Below, in pieces: positions 1 through 8,716 of a stretch of 28,872 bases of DNA. Source of the DNA: Scatomorpha stercorigallinarum (GTDB lineage: Bacteria > Bacillota > Clostridia > Oscillospirales > Oscillospiraceae); assembly GCA_944387865.1 (NCBI GenBank), contig CALXGN010000022.1:1-28872 (forward strand). Reading direction: 5' to 3'. Position numbers and translations under genes: made by a program. Below the pieces are notes generated by a model that saw only the letters and a list, made by a program, of their open reading frames with translations, did no database searches and had not been told where the DNA came from. Position 1 is the stretch's first letter. Each line of letters starts with the position of its first letter.

Positions 1-61
1 TGTTTCCAACCCTGTCAGACAGATGCCGTAAAATAGTAATTTTTTAGAATTACTGTCTTAC
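1..61. mobile_element. Possible insertion-sequence terminus (IS66-like end)
   Basis: The first ~60 bases are AT-rich, unlike the GC-rich sequence that follows, and contain two small inverted repeats: CTGTCAGACAG at 12-22 and AGTAATT/AATTACT at 35-41 and 48-54. Read on the minus strand from position 61 the sequence begins GTAAGAC. IS66-family ends typically begin GTAAG, so this may be the outer end of such an element whose body lies left of the window. The adjoining gene looks 5'-truncated exactly here. No transposase is visible, so the call is inference from composition, the end sequence and the broken neighbour. Confidence 0.35.
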
Positions 62-227
62 GAGCACCCATCTAAACAGCTGCGTCTTTTTCCAGCGGGA
101 GACCGTACACAGCATCCGCAGCTCGGCGGACAGCCGCATCACGGTCGCGCAGTTCGGCGGGCTGCTCCGCACCAACGACCGCCTGAAAAACCCGGTCTTT
201 CCGGACCGCTACAACGCCTGCCAGCGC

Positions 228-758
228 ATGAACGAGCTGAACGCAGAGTATCGAAAGAAGCGGCCCTTTTACGCCGAAAAAATGAACGCCATCATCCTCT
301 CCCTGCTGGCGGACATCTTCCGCGGCGAGGAGCTGGAGAGCGGCGCGCACACGGCCCAGCCGACCCTCACCCACTACAACCAGCTTCTCGTTCTGTTGGA
401 GCAGCACTACGATGAATACAGCTTTGAGGAGGCCGCCTCGTTCATGAACATGTCGGAGGCCTATTTTTCCCGTTACTTCAAGCGCATGACCGGCCTCACC
501 TTTTCCCAATACATGAATCTGCTGCGGGTAGACCGCGCCATCGAGCTGCTCTCGCAGCAGGAGGACATCACCATGGCGAATCTGATGTCGCAGTGCGGCT
601 TCAACACCCTGCGCAACTTCAACCGCGTTTTTAAGGAGGTCACCGGCTATACGCCCAAGAGCCTGCCCGCGGGCTTTTCCCTGAACCGCCGGGCCCTCGT
701 GAGCAAGGAGACCGTCTTCGACCCGACGCTGGACAGCTCCATCGTCCTGACCGAATAG
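228..758 (+). CDS. AraC-family transcriptional regulator, probably 5'-truncated
   Basis: The C-terminal ~105 residues form an AraC/XylS DNA-binding domain with two helix-turn-helix units: the first around SFEEAASFMNMSEAYFSRYF, the second ending in CGFNTLRNFNRVFKEVTGYTP, the family signature. The frame is open from position 48, and residues encoded from about 63 (VFFQRETVHSI and on) look like the end of an N-terminal cupin sensor domain, so the original gene began further left. The first ATG in frame is at 228 and has no convincing ribosome binding site. Intact family members have about 270-300 residues; here 176 follow the ATG. I read it as the 3' part of a regulator broken by an insertion ending near position 61. 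A bidirectional terminator follows. DNA-binding assignment is secure; whether any protein is made is doubtful. Confidence 0.75.
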   Translation: MNELNAEYRKKRPFYAEKMNAIILSLLADIFRGEELESGAHTAQPTLTHYNQLLVLLEQHYDEYSFEEAASFMNMSEAYFSRYFKRMTGLTFSQYMNLLRVDRAIELLSQQEDITMANLMSQCGFNTLRNFNRVFKEVTGYTPKSLPAGFSLNRRALVSKETVFDPTLDSSIVLTE

Positions 759-804
759 CCCCGGCGCCACGCCCTGGGCGGGATGAGCCCACATCCGCGA
801 TATG

Positions 805-846
805 CAAAAAAGCCCTGAGGCGTTTGAATAACGCCTCAGGGCTTTA
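805..846. terminator. Bidirectional intrinsic terminator
   Basis: A perfect 13-bp stem, AGCCCTGAGGCGT (811-823) with its complement (831-843), closes a 7-nt loop. It is flanked by an A-tract on the left and TTT on the right, so it can end the AraC-type gene on the plus strand and backstop minus-strand transcription from the initiator tRNA. Confidence 0.8.
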
Positions 847-856
847 CGCGTGTAAA

Positions 857-891
857 CAAAACCGAAGCCCAGCGCAGCGGGTTCGGTTTTG
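857..891. other. Hairpin of unknown role between terminator and tRNA
   Basis: CAAAACCGAA (857-866) pairs with TTCGGTTTTG (882-891), with an inner CCC/GGG pairing. It lies between the two terminators here and may be an additional minus-strand terminator for the tRNA transcript. No gene is visible from 892 to 935. Confidence 0.45.
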
Positions 892-935
892 GAAGGAGGA
901 GCAAGGGAGCGGGCGGATGACGTCTTTTTGCCGTA

Positions 936-977
936 GGCATAAAAAGACGTCGGAGCAAAGCGGACTTTGCTCCGACG

Positions 978-978
<1 letters not shown>
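936..978 (-). terminator. Intrinsic terminator of the initiator tRNA gene
   Basis: A perfect 14-bp stem (947-960 with 965-978, 4-nt loop) begins at the tRNA CCA end on the minus strand and is followed by CTTTTTATG, a normal U-tract. The stem base ACGTC is also able to pair with a third ACGTC copy at 920-924, giving an alternative hairpin at 919-951. Confidence 0.75.
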
Positions 979-1055
<77 letters not shown>

Positions 1056-1071
1056 ATATGAGAGCCTTATT

Positions 1072-1100
1072 ATAATAACACGCTCCCACGCGCAAGTCAA
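1072..1100 (-). promoter_or_regulatory. Sigma-A promoter of tRNA-fMet
   Basis: On the minus strand TTGACT (1100-1095) and TATTAT (1077-1072) are separated by 17 bp. A second hexamer TATAAT overlaps at 1074-1069. Transcription would start roughly 10 bp upstream of the tRNA 5' end. Confidence 0.65.
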
Positions 1101-1128
1101 TACCCCTTGCAAAATTATTTTTCAAACC

Positions 1129-3012
1129 TTACCGCTGCTGCATCTCGCCGCTGCGGTAGAGCGCGAGCAGCCGCTCCAGCGCCTCGATGCGCCGGCCGAT
1201 GACCGCGCCCTCGTCCGTGTCCGACACATAGCGCCGGCGCGGGAAGCTCTCCACCACCACGCTGTCGCTCTCCATGTCCGCGTTCTCGCCGATCACCCTG
1301 GCCACGCCCTCGAAGGGCCGGTGGCTCTTCAGGCGGATGCCGTGCGAATTGTAGATGAGCGTATAGCCGGCGATGCCGGTGGTGGGCTGGTACGCCTTGC
1401 AGAAGCCGCCGTCGATGATGAACAGGCGGCCGCCGGCCTTCACCGGGCTCTCGCCCTTTTTCGCCTTCACGGGCGTGTGGCCGTTGATGATGTGGCCGCT
1501 CTCCGGGTCCAGGCCGAACTCCGTGAGGATGAGCTTCACGGCCGCCTCGCTCTCCCAGAGGTCGAAATAGGGGTTGCGCGGCTCGGCCCAGGTGCTCCTG
1601 TCGGCCACCATCGCGCGCTCGAAGGTGTGGAACTCGCGGCCGGAGAAGGGGCTGTTGCGCCCGCACCAGAGGTACCACATCATGTCCAGCGCGCCCGCGT
1701 CCGCCCGGGCCCAGGCGGATTTCACCACCGCGTCGGCGTAGTCCATCAGCGCGCGGCCGGAATACCACTTCCCGCCGTGGCGCACGCGGGCGAACTGGCC
1801 CTCCGGCGTCATCGGGATGCAGCCGTGATAGAGCAGGTTGCCGTTGCAGCAGAGATAGGTGCTGCCGTTCTGATAGATGAAGTCCATGTGCCGGCGCAAA
1901 GGCTGGCTCTCGCGGAAGGCGGAGACATATTCCTCCACCAGCGCGGCCTCGGCCTCCGTCAGGGCGTAGCGGTCGCCGGCGTGGTCGATGGTGGGGAAGT
2001 CGCAGCGCGTCAGCGGATAGACGCCCGTGTCCAGGCTCACCGTGCCGGCGGCGAAGTCCACGCGGTCGAGCATCAGCCGGTCGTCCATGCCGTAGCCGGG
2101 GTGGCGGCGGATGACCTGCCCCTCCAGCTTGAAGCCGAGCACGGAGAGCGCGTGGATGACCGTGCGCTTGTCGCGCGAGCCGTACATCGCGCCGGCGAAG
2201 TCCACCAGCGGCCGCAGGGAGACGCCGTAGCGGCGCTCGAGGGTGGTCTCGTTGCCGTATTCAAGGGTGATGCGCAGCACGGTGAAGATACAGGCGGGCG
2301 AGCCCGCCGCCGCGCCCAGCCAGAGGATGTCGTGGTTGCCCCACTGGATGTCCAGCGCGCCGCGCTCCATCAGCAGCTCCACGATGCGCGCCGGCTCGCT
2401 GCCGCGGTCGAAGATGTCGCCCACCACGTGCAGGCGCTCCACGGCGAGGCGTTTTATCAGCGCGGCGAGGGCGGCGATGACGGCCTCGGCCGCGCCGGAG
2501 GCTATGATGGAGGAGACGATCGCGTCGTGATAGCGCAGCTGGTTGGCGTCCTCGTCGCGCTGCAGGTGCAGCAGCTCGTCGAGCACGAAGGCCCACTCCT
2601 CCGGCATCCGCCGGCGGACATAGCCGCGCGTGTACTTGCTGGAGAGGGTCTCCGCCAATGTGCGCAGGCTCTCCAGCGTCTCGCGCAAACGCTCATCCGT
2701 CAGCTCGCCGCGCTCGCGCAGGGCGTTGAGCGCCTCCGGCGGGTAGTAGATGACCGAGCACAGCGCGTGGCAGCGCTCCTCGCCCAGGCTCCCGCCGAAC
2801 AGGCGGCGCACCTTCTCCAGTATGACGCCCGAGCAGTTGTTCAATATGTGGCGCACGGCGGCGTATTCGCCGTGCAGGTCGCTGATGAAGTGCTCCGTGC
2901 CCTTGGGCAGCGAGAGCACCGAGCGCAGCTTGATGAGCTCCGAACACACAGCCGGCTCGTTGGGATATTTCTCCGAAAGCAGTTCAAGATATTCGCGCGT
3001 AAGATCGCCCAT
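1129..3012 (-). CDS. fbp: Fructose-1,6-bisphosphatase class III
   Basis: This 627-residue protein is a Firmicute-type (class III) fructose-1,6-bisphosphatase of the calcineurin-like metallophosphatase fold, which hydrolyses fructose 1,6-bisphosphate to fructose 6-phosphate in gluconeogenesis. Metal-binding motifs are visible in order: SDLHGEY (residues ~44-50), GDIFDRG (~198-204), WGNHD (~224-228) and a late NGHTP. Family members have about 640-670 residues, so the length is near normal. I chose the ATG at 3012 because GGAGGTG lies just upstream, the family N-terminus (YLELLSEKYPN) starts right after it, and a promoter follows; the frame stays open upstream only because it runs into repeat sequence. 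It is monocistronic, and the next gene downstream is the initiator tRNA in the same direction. Confidence 0.95.
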   Translation of the reverse strand: MGDLTREYLELLSEKYPNEPAVCSELIKLRSVLSLPKGTEHFISDLHGEYAAVRHILNNCSGVILEKVRRLFGGSLGEERCHALCSVIYYPPEALNALRERGELTDERLRETLESLRTLAETLSSKYTRGYVRRRMPEEWAFVLDELLHLQRDEDANQLRYHDAIVSSIIASGAAEAVIAALAALIKRLAVERLHVVGDIFDRGSEPARIVELLMERGALDIQWGNHDILWLGAAAGSPACIFTVLRITLEYGNETTLERRYGVSLRPLVDFAGAMYGSRDKRTVIHALSVLGFKLEGQVIRRHPGYGMDDRLMLDRVDFAAGTVSLDTGVYPLTRCDFPTIDHAGDRYALTEAEAALVEEYVSAFRESQPLRRHMDFIYQNGSTYLCCNGNLLYHGCIPMTPEGQFARVRHGGKWYSGRALMDYADAVVKSAWARADAGALDMMWYLWCGRNSPFSGREFHTFERAMVADRSTWAEPRNPYFDLWESEAAVKLILTEFGLDPESGHIINGHTPVKAKKGESPVKAGGRLFIIDGGFCKAYQPTTGIAGYTLIYNSHGIRLKSHRPFEGVARVIGENADMESDSVVVESFPRRRYVSDTDEGAVIGRRIEALERLLALYRSGEMQQR

Positions 3013-3041
3013 TTTCCCGCACCTCCGCGTTTGCTGAAGAT

Positions 3042-3070
3042 ATCTTATCATCTGCAGCGGGGCTTGGCAA
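3042..3070 (-). promoter_or_regulatory. Sigma-A promoter of fbp
   Basis: TTGCCA (3070-3065) and TAAGAT (3047-3042) with a 17-bp spacer on the minus strand, about 30 bp before the fbp start codon. The -10 overlaps the small palindrome AAGATATCTT. Confidence 0.6.
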
Positions 3071-3074
3071 CCGT

Positions 3075-3705
3075 TAAGTGGGATGCAGGGGCGGGCCCCT
3101 GCGGCCTTATTCTGAGAGGTTTCTTTTTGTCTTGTCAAAAAGAAACCCCTCAGACTCCAAAGAGAAAACCGCTTTGGTGCTTGTCGGAGGCGGGGGCTGT
3201 CTTTTACGGGCTTCAGCGTGTCGTAAGTGTTCATCCCGTCATCGAACGGGTGTTCAGCATTGCCGGCCGTGCGTTGCTTCGCTTCGCTCGCGGCACTAAG
3301 TTTGCAGTAACTTAAATCCTCCCCTACTTGTAGGGGGCATAAACCACGCGAACCACGTCTGTGGGCGGGCTCCGCCCGCTCCGCCCATCTCGCTCGCCCG
3401 CGCCTGCCAGCGCGGGCGGCGTATTTAAGTCCCATTTTGCCCCGCAAAATGGGACACCTTAGAAAAGCCTGTGTGGTCAGTGGCAGAAACCTCCCAAGCA
3501 TAGGAATGGCCGCCCGCATAGGGCGGCCAAAATCGCCCCGGGGCTTTGCCTCGGGGCGATACCTTATCTTGCGCCTCTGAGGCGCAACCGCGCCGCCGTG
3601 CGGCGCGCAAAATGTATGGCTCTTTGGGGCCACAAGCCCCAAAGAGCCATACATTTTTTATGGAGGGGAGCATACGAGGGGGACCCCCGGTCCCCCTCGT
3701 AATTC
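3075..3705. repeat. Composite palindromic intergenic repeat, copy R1
   Basis: The ~630 bp between fbp and tsf hold no credible gene but a chain of palindromic modules. In order: a hairpin TTTCTTTTTG/CAAAAAGAAA with flanks (3113-3155); a module with GCGTTGCTTCGCTTCGCTCG (~3271); a short remnant of the CCTCCCCTACTTGTAGGGG unit (~3317); a module GGCGGGCTCCGCCCGCTCC to AAATGGGAC (~3361-3460); a module with the GGCCGCCC/GGGCGGCC hairpin and CGCCCCGGGGC/CCTCGGGGCG (~3508-3580); and TACGAGGGGGAC/GTCCCCCTCGTA (~3674-3702). The same modules recur in reverse order and orientation at 21434-22136, and single modules recur near 25.5-25.95 kb and 28.15-28.3 kb. Open frames through it are by-products of GC-rich sequence. 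Confidence 0.85.
3609..3657 (-). terminator. Terminator of the rpsB-tsf operon
   Basis: A perfect 22-bp stem, starting AAAATGTATGGCTC at 3609 and completed at 3636-3657, with the 5-nt loop CACAA. U-tracts are present in both directions. It sits inside repeat R1 but this hairpin is absent from R2, so it belongs to the operon rather than to the repeat. Confidence 0.8.
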
Positions 3706-3707
3706 CC

Positions 3708-4637
<930 letters not shown>

Positions 4638-4678
4638 TTATATCGATCCTCCCGTAAAATATCAGTTGTTGTAGTTGA

Positions 4679-5416
4679 TCACTCGGCGTCGCCGGTCTCT
4701 TCGGCCTTCTCGGCCTCCGCCTCGGCGGAGTCGGCGCCCTGGTGGCCCTCCTGCACGGCGTTGGCCATGGTGGCGCTGATCAGCTTGATGGCGCGGATGG
4801 CGTCGTCGTTGGCGGGGATGACGTAATCGACCTCGTCCGGGTCGCAGTTGGTGTCAACGATGGCGATGATGGGGATGTGCAGCTTGCGGGCCTCGGCGAT
4901 GGCGTTGTGCTCCTTGCGGGAGTCGATGACGAACAGGGCGCCGGGGAGCTTCTTCATGTCCTTCACGCCGCCCAGGTACTTCTCGAGCTTGGCCATCTCG
5001 CCCATCAGCTTCATGACTTCCTTCTTCGGCAGCATGTCGAAGGTGCCGTCGTCCTGCATCTTCTCCAGCTGGGCCAGACGGTCGATACGGGTGCGCATGG
5101 TCTTGAAGTTGGTGAGCATGCCGCCCAGCCAGCGGGCGTTGACGTAGTACTGGCCGACGCGCTCGGCCTCTTCCTTGACGGCCTCGGCGGCCTGCTTCTT
5201 GGTGCCGACGAAGAGGATGTTCTGGCCGTTCTCGGCCAGCTCGCGCACGAAGTTGTACGCCTCTTCGAGCTTCTTCACGGTCTTCTGCAGGTCGATGATG
5301 TAGATGCCGTTGCGCTCGCAGTAGATGTACTCCGCCATTTTCGGGTTCCACCTGCGGGTCTGGTGGCCGAAGTGTACGCCGGCCTCCAGCAGCTGCTTCA
5401 TAGATACGACTGCCAT
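4679..5416 (-). CDS. rpsB: 30S ribosomal protein S2
   Basis: S2 binds late to the back of the 30S head near S1 and S8 and is needed for translation initiation. The 245-residue protein starts MAVVSMKQLLEAGVHFGHQ, the family N-terminus, and contains the typical RNGIYIIDLQKT and ARWLGGMLTNF motifs, then a coiled-coil segment and a conserved DTNCDPDEVDYVIPANDD region. The C-terminal ~20 residues are a low-complexity acidic/alanine tail, as often seen. AGGAGG at about 8 bp before the ATG at 5416 fixes the start. It is the first gene of rpsB-tsf and has its own promoter ~110 bp upstream; the intervening leader is GC-rich and can fold. Confidence 0.97.
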   Translation of the reverse strand: MAVVSMKQLLEAGVHFGHQTRRWNPKMAEYIYCERNGIYIIDLQKTVKKLEEAYNFVRELAENGQNILFVGTKKQAAEAVKEEAERVGQYYVNARWLGGMLTNFKTMRTRIDRLAQLEKMQDDGTFDMLPKKEVMKLMGEMAKLEKYLGGVKDMKKLPGALFVIDSRKEHNAIAEARKLHIPIIAIVDTNCDPDEVDYVIPANDDAIRAIKLISATMANAVQEGHQGADSAEAEAEKAEETGDAE

Positions 5417-5527
5417 TGTTTTTTCCTCCTTTAGTTCGTTATTACCTCCGGGCGGGGTCTTCTCCCCACGGCCCAGCCTTGCGGCCACGGGGCCGGGGAT
5501 CGCCCTATCCGTGCGTAATGCCCAAGT

Positions 5528-5556
5528 ATTATAGCAAATGGCCGCGCGATGCGCAA
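5528..5556 (-). promoter_or_regulatory. Sigma-A promoter of rpsB-tsf
   Basis: TTGCGC (5556-5551), 17-bp spacer, TATAAT (5533-5528), with an extended TGC before the -10. The leader of ~105 nt contains a GGCCC/GGGCC stem-loop around 5465-5505 that could serve S2 autoregulation; this is only a guess from foldability. Confidence 0.75.
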
Positions 5557-5608
5557 GGGCTTTTTTTGTAAAAACGCCCGGTTTTGCGGCCTTTTTTGGC
5601 CCGGCAGC

Positions 5609-6040
5609 TCAGCTTTTCCCGTTCTGGCCGCCGCGGAAGGCGAAAAAGCGCTGCCCCAGGTAGTTGAGGGCGGTGAAGATCGCCATGCCGGCCAGCATGG
5701 CCACGTTGTCGCGCACGGAGACCGTGGCGCCCTTCAGCAGCCAGGCCACGAAGGGCTGTGCGGCGCTGTAGGCCACCACGTAGCAGACGGCGATGTTGAG
5801 CGCGAAGCGCAGTATCTCCCGCCAGCCGCGCTCGGCGGAGCGGAAGGTGAAGTATTTGTTGAGGAAATAGCTGACCACGCTGCCGACGACGTAGTTCATG
5901 GCGCTGGAGAACCAGTACGAGCAGTGGGCCAGGTTGTAGAGGCCGAACATGACGGCGGAGCCGATGAGCGTGTTGGCCACGCCCACCAGGCAGAATTTGA
6001 GGAAGCGCTTGTCAAAAAAAGCGCCGATGAGCTTTTTCAC
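5609..6040 (-). CDS. GtrA-family membrane protein
   Basis: A 143-residue integral membrane protein with four hydrophobic segments (about residues 13-33, 43-60, 78-98, 113-130) and the GtrA-family pattern: FLKFCLVGVANTLIG near the N-terminus, YFLNKYFTFR after helix 2, and a C-terminal NYLGQRFFAFR. GtrA-like proteins are thought to help flip or position undecaprenyl-phosphate-linked sugars for modification of cell-wall polysaccharide, teichoic acid or lipids. The start is GTG at 6040 with GGAGG about 10 bp upstream. No glycosyltransferase sits beside it, so its substrate cannot be inferred. It is convergent with nothing and lies upstream of rpsB in the same direction, but a separate rpsB promoter intervenes. 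Confidence 0.88.
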   Translation of the reverse strand: MKKLIGAFFDKRFLKFCLVGVANTLIGSAVMFGLYNLAHCSYWFSSAMNYVVGSVVSYFLNKYFTFRSAERGWREILRFALNIAVCYVVAYSAAQPFVAWLLKGATVSVRDNVAMLAGMAIFTALNYLGQRFFAFRGGQNGKS

Positions 6041-6083
6041 GGGGTCTTTGCCTCCAAATTTCCCGCGCGGGGAAGATATGTGC

Positions 6084-6112
6084 TTGCAAAATGCGCGGGG
6101 AGCTGTTATAAT
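6084..6112 (+). promoter_or_regulatory. Sigma-A promoter of the 120-aa protein gene
   Basis: TTGCAA (6084-6089), 17-bp spacer, TATAAT (6107-6112): a strong consensus promoter about 40 bp before the start codon. Confidence 0.8.
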
Positions 6113-6150
6113 ATCAGTAATGATTCTTATTATTAAAAGGAGCGACGCTT

Positions 6151-6513
6151 ATGTCAGTCAAACTGTACGCCCCCGCCGGCGATGAACTGCGCGACGACGC
6201 CCTGTGCGCCGACTTTGAAGCGGCGGAGAAGGCCGGGCCACTGCGCGTGGGGCGCCTCGCCGTCTATTACCGCAAGGGCCTGAAGCAGCGCGCCGTGCCG
6301 CTTGCGGACATCGCGTCCGCCGAGCTGCGCGCGCAGTCCTGCCGCACCAAGTGCTGCTGCGGGCGCATGGAGCTCGAGCAGCTGCATCTGGTGCTGAGCG
6401 GCGCGCAGGGCGAGCTGGCGGACGTCTACTCCGAGGACCGCCGGGCGATGGGTTCCGCGCTCGCTGCGCTGCGCGCGGCGCTGGGCGAGGGGGCCGTGAG
6501 CGTTCAGGACTGA
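6151..6513 (+). CDS. Hypothetical protein, 120 aa
   Basis: I do not recognise the family. The 120-residue protein is soluble and has no signal peptide. A central stretch reads LRVGRLAVYYRKGLKQRAVPLADIASAEL, which resembles the strand pattern of small PH-like domains (a basic turn between strands followed by a 'PLADI' element), then a cysteine cluster CRTKCCCG (~66-73) and a strand with LVLSG before a C-terminal helix. The cysteines could bind metal; this is a guess. AAAGGAG 9 bp before the ATG and a near-consensus promoter argue that it is a real, well-expressed gene. Its 3' end overlaps the convergent HTH regulator gene by 10 bp. Confidence 0.75.
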   Translation: MSVKLYAPAGDELRDDALCADFEAAEKAGPLRVGRLAVYYRKGLKQRAVPLADIASAELRAQSCRTKCCCGRMELEQLHLVLSGAQGELADVYSEDRRAMGSALAALRAALGEGAVSVQD

Positions 6514-7109
6514 CCGTCCAGCAGCCGCAGGGCGTCCTCCGCGAAGGCGGCAGCCTGCTTATCGAGCATGCTCATGAGCGCTGCCGCCGCCGCGCCGCGG
6601 CGCTCATCCGCCTGCCGCTCGCGCAGCGCGCGCAGCAGGTCTATGGTGCGCTGGTTGAGGCCGAGGGCGTTATAGTAGTCGCTCTCCAGCGCTTTGCGCG
6701 CGGCCTCCGTGTCCGGCGTGTCGAAGCCCAGCAGGAAATCCGGCGTGGTGCCGAAAAAGCGCGCGATGGCGCAGACGGTGGCCGCGGAGGGCGTGGTGGG
6801 CGCGCCCTTGGGCTTGAGGTATTTCCGTATCGCCGGGCGCGAGACGCCCACGGCGTCCGCCAGCTCCTGGATGTTCACGGCCTTGCCCTGGGGGTTGTTG
6901 CCGTTCATCAGGTAGGTGAGGCGCTTGCGGAAAACGTCGTTGGCGCTCTCCTCCGCGGCCACGAACACCTCGCTGGCCTCGATGGGCCGCTCGCGGCGGC
7001 GCTGTTCCTTTTTTTCGCGCGGCTCCTTCGGCTCCCTGGCCGGACGGGGCTCCTTCGCCTGTTTGGCGCTGCGCTCCTTTGCCGGGCGCTTTTCTTTTTC
7101 GCTGTCCAT
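6504..7109 (-). CDS. XRE-type HTH regulator with basic N-terminal extension
   Basis: This 201-residue protein has three parts. Residues 1-45 are highly charged, rich in Lys, Arg, Glu and Pro, and look disordered. Residues ~55-125 form a helix-turn-helix of the Cro/CI type (NIQELADAVGVSRPAIRKYL, then an ATVCAIARFFGTTPDFLLG end). The C-terminal ~75 residues are helical (YYNALGLNQRTIDLLRAL), resembling the dimerisation region of small Clostridial XRE regulators. GGGGAGG precedes the ATG at 7109, and a consensus promoter lies 45 bp upstream. It is divergent from the LytR-CpsA-Psr gene, so it may regulate that operon. Target and ligand are unknown. Confidence 0.85.
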   Translation of the reverse strand: MDSEKEKRPAKERSAKQAKEPRPAREPKEPREKKEQRRRERPIEASEVFVAAEESANDVFRKRLTYLMNGNNPQGKAVNIQELADAVGVSRPAIRKYLKPKGAPTTPSAATVCAIARFFGTTPDFLLGFDTPDTEAARKALESDYYNALGLNQRTIDLLRALRERQADERRGAAAAALMSMLDKQAAAFAEDALRLLDGQS

Positions 7110-7155
7110 GGCCCTCCCCTTTCACGGAGCGTAACTTTGGTTTCATCCAGGTGGT

Positions 7156-7184
7156 ATTTAAGCACCGGCGGGCGGCGCTGTCAA
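7156..7184 (-). promoter_or_regulatory. Sigma-A promoter of the HTH regulator
   Basis: TTGACA (7184-7179), 17-bp spacer, TTAAAT (7161-7156) on the minus strand. Similar short words CGTAACTTT (7130-7138) and CGTTAACTTT (7210-7219) flank the divergent promoter region and could be binding sites for the regulator. Confidence 0.65.
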
Positions 7185-7237
7185 GAAATACGCGAAAAAA
7201 TTTGCTTTGCGTTAACTTTTCCCCCCGGCAAAGCGTC

Positions 7238-7243
7238 TATACT
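7238..7243 (+). promoter_or_regulatory. Possible -10 box for the LCP/acetate-kinase-like operon
   Basis: TATACT at 7238-7243 lies 49 bp before the start codon. A -35 is unclear: TTAACT at 7212-7217 gives a 20-bp spacer, which is too long, so the promoter may need an activator. Confidence 0.3.
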
Positions 7244-7291
7244 ATAGTCGCCCTCACGGGCGCGATAACATTACAAAGAGAGAGGCTTCCG

Positions 7292-8716
7292 ATGAAGATA
7301 AACGGCAACGACTCCGGCGCGCACGCGGCGAAAAAGCCGTCCCGGGAGAGAACTGCCCCGAAAAAACAAAAAACTGCCCGCCGGCGCATGGGCCGCGCGG
7401 CCAGGATGGCCACCGTCATCGTCTGCTGCGTGCTGGCGCTCGCCTGCGCCGTGGCGGCCTGGTACATGCTCTGGGAAAAGCCGCCCGAGCGGCCCACGAC
7501 GGGCCTCAACACCCTGCCCCCCGCCACGGAAAAGCCCGCGGCCACGGCCGCGCCCAGCGCCACGCCCGAGCCCACGGAGGACCCCAACGCCGGCGCTCCC
7601 GCCAGCCTCAACGAGAACATGTACACCTTCCTTGTCGTCGGCCTGGACAAGGTGGCCTATCACACGGACACCATCATGGTGGGCCGCTTCGACGTGGAGA
7701 CGCATGAGATCAACGTCGTCAGCATCCCCCGCGACACGCTGATGAACATCACCGGCAGCACGAAAAAGATCAACGAGCTCTACCTGCGCGGTGTCAACAG
7801 CGGCGAAGGCGGCGTCACGCGCCTGCTCGCAGGCATCAAGGACATGATCGGTTTCGACGTGGACGTCTACGCCGTAGTGGACCTGCAGGCCTTCGTCGAG
7901 CTGGTGAACGCCGTCGGCGGCGTGGACTACGACGTGCCGGTCGATATGCACTACTACGATCCCACGCAGGACCTCGTCATCGACCTGGACGCCGGGATGC
8001 AGCACCTGACGGGCGAGCAGGCCATCGGCGTGATGCGCTTCCGCTCCGGCTACGCCTCGGCGGACATCGGCCGCATCGGCACGCAGCAGGACTTCCTGAT
8101 GAGCGTCGCCAGCCAGTTCCTCAGCCTGGGCAGCATACCCCGCCTGGGCGAGTTCATCGACATCTTCAACGAGTATGTGGAGACGAACATGACGGCGGAG
8201 AACCTGGCCTTCTTCGCCAGGCAGTTCCTCATGTGCAGCAGCGAGGACATCCACTTCTACACCATGCCCGGCAACTACGCGGACAGCATCCGCGGCGTGT
8301 CCTACGTCTCCGTCTACGTCAACGACTGGCTGGAGATGATAAACAGCTATCTCAACCCCTATGACGCGCCGGTGACGGCTTCCAACGTCAACCTGCTCTC
8401 GCACTCGTCCTCGGGCTTTTACGCCACGGCGGGCTATGTGGCGGGCGGGGAGGACTCCTTCATCGACCTGAGGCCCTCCCCTTCGCCCTCGCCCAGCCCC
8501 GAGCCCACGGAGAGCGTGCCGCCCGACGGCGGCGATCCGGACGCCAGCGCCTCGCCCGGCGGGGACGGCGACACCGCGGAGAGCGCACCGCCCGCCGAAA
8601 GCGCGGATCCCGCGGCGGAGAGTCCCGGGGACGAGTGGGACGTGGAGGCAACGCAGCCGGTGGAGCCGTCCGGGGACCCGGGATATGTATTTGTGGATGA
8701 GGAGGCAGGCTCATGA
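7292..8716 (+). CDS. LytR-CpsA-Psr (LCP) family cell-wall polymer transferase
   Basis: LCP proteins attach undecaprenyl-linked glycopolymers such as teichoic acids or capsule to peptidoglycan on the outer face of the membrane. The 474-residue protein has a basic cytoplasmic N-terminus (1-38), one transmembrane helix (~40-60), a Pro/Thr-rich linker, then the LCP domain (~110-330) with the hallmarks FLVVGLD, DTIMVGRFD, SIPRDT (Arg147-Asp148), KINELYLRG, and the Arg-rich FRSG...DIGRIGTQQ segment that contacts the pyrophosphate lipid. The last ~110 residues are low-complexity Ser/Pro/Asp/Glu, likely a wall-spanning tail. The start at 7292 follows GAGAGAGG. Its stop overlaps the next gene's ATG (ATGA), implying translational coupling. 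Polymer specificity is not evident. Confidence 0.93.
   Translation: MKINGNDSGAHAAKKPSRERTAPKKQKTARRRMGRAARMATVIVCCVLALACAVAAWYMLWEKPPERPTTGLNTLPPATEKPAATAAPSATPEPTEDPNAGAPASLNENMYTFLVVGLDKVAYHTDTIMVGRFDVETHEINVVSIPRDTLMNITGSTKKINELYLRGVNSGEGGVTRLLAGIKDMIGFDVDVYAVVDLQAFVELVNAVGGVDYDVPVDMHYYDPTQDLVIDLDAGMQHLTGEQAIGVMRFRSGYASADIGRIGTQQDFLMSVASQFLSLGSIPRLGEFIDIFNEYVETNMTAENLAFFARQFLMCSSEDIHFYTMPGNYADSIRGVSYVSVYVNDWLEMINSYLNPYDAPVTASNVNLLSHSSSGFYATAGYVAGGEDSFIDLRPSPSPSPSPEPTESVPPDGGDPDASASPGGDGDTAESAPPAESADPAAESPGDEWDVEATQPVEPSGDPGYVFVDEEAGS

Noticed and set aside
1321..3315. Long plus-strand open frame antisense to fbp
   Set aside because: High GC content leaves antisense frames open; the translated sequence is low-complexity (Ala, Val, His, Arg rich) and has no ribosome binding site or known motif, while fbp is certain.
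3013..3654. N-terminal extension of the Fbp frame through repeat R1
   Set aside because: The ~214 extra residues come from palindromic repeats, cross the fbp promoter and lack homology; the ATG at 3012 has a ribosome binding site.
3075..3705. CRISPR array
   Set aside because: The repeats are palindromic modules of unequal size with no regular spacers and no cas genes.
5560..5608. Terminator after the GtrA-family gene
   Set aside because: GGCC/GGCC and nearby G-rich words do not form one convincing stem with a U-tract, so I left it unannotated.
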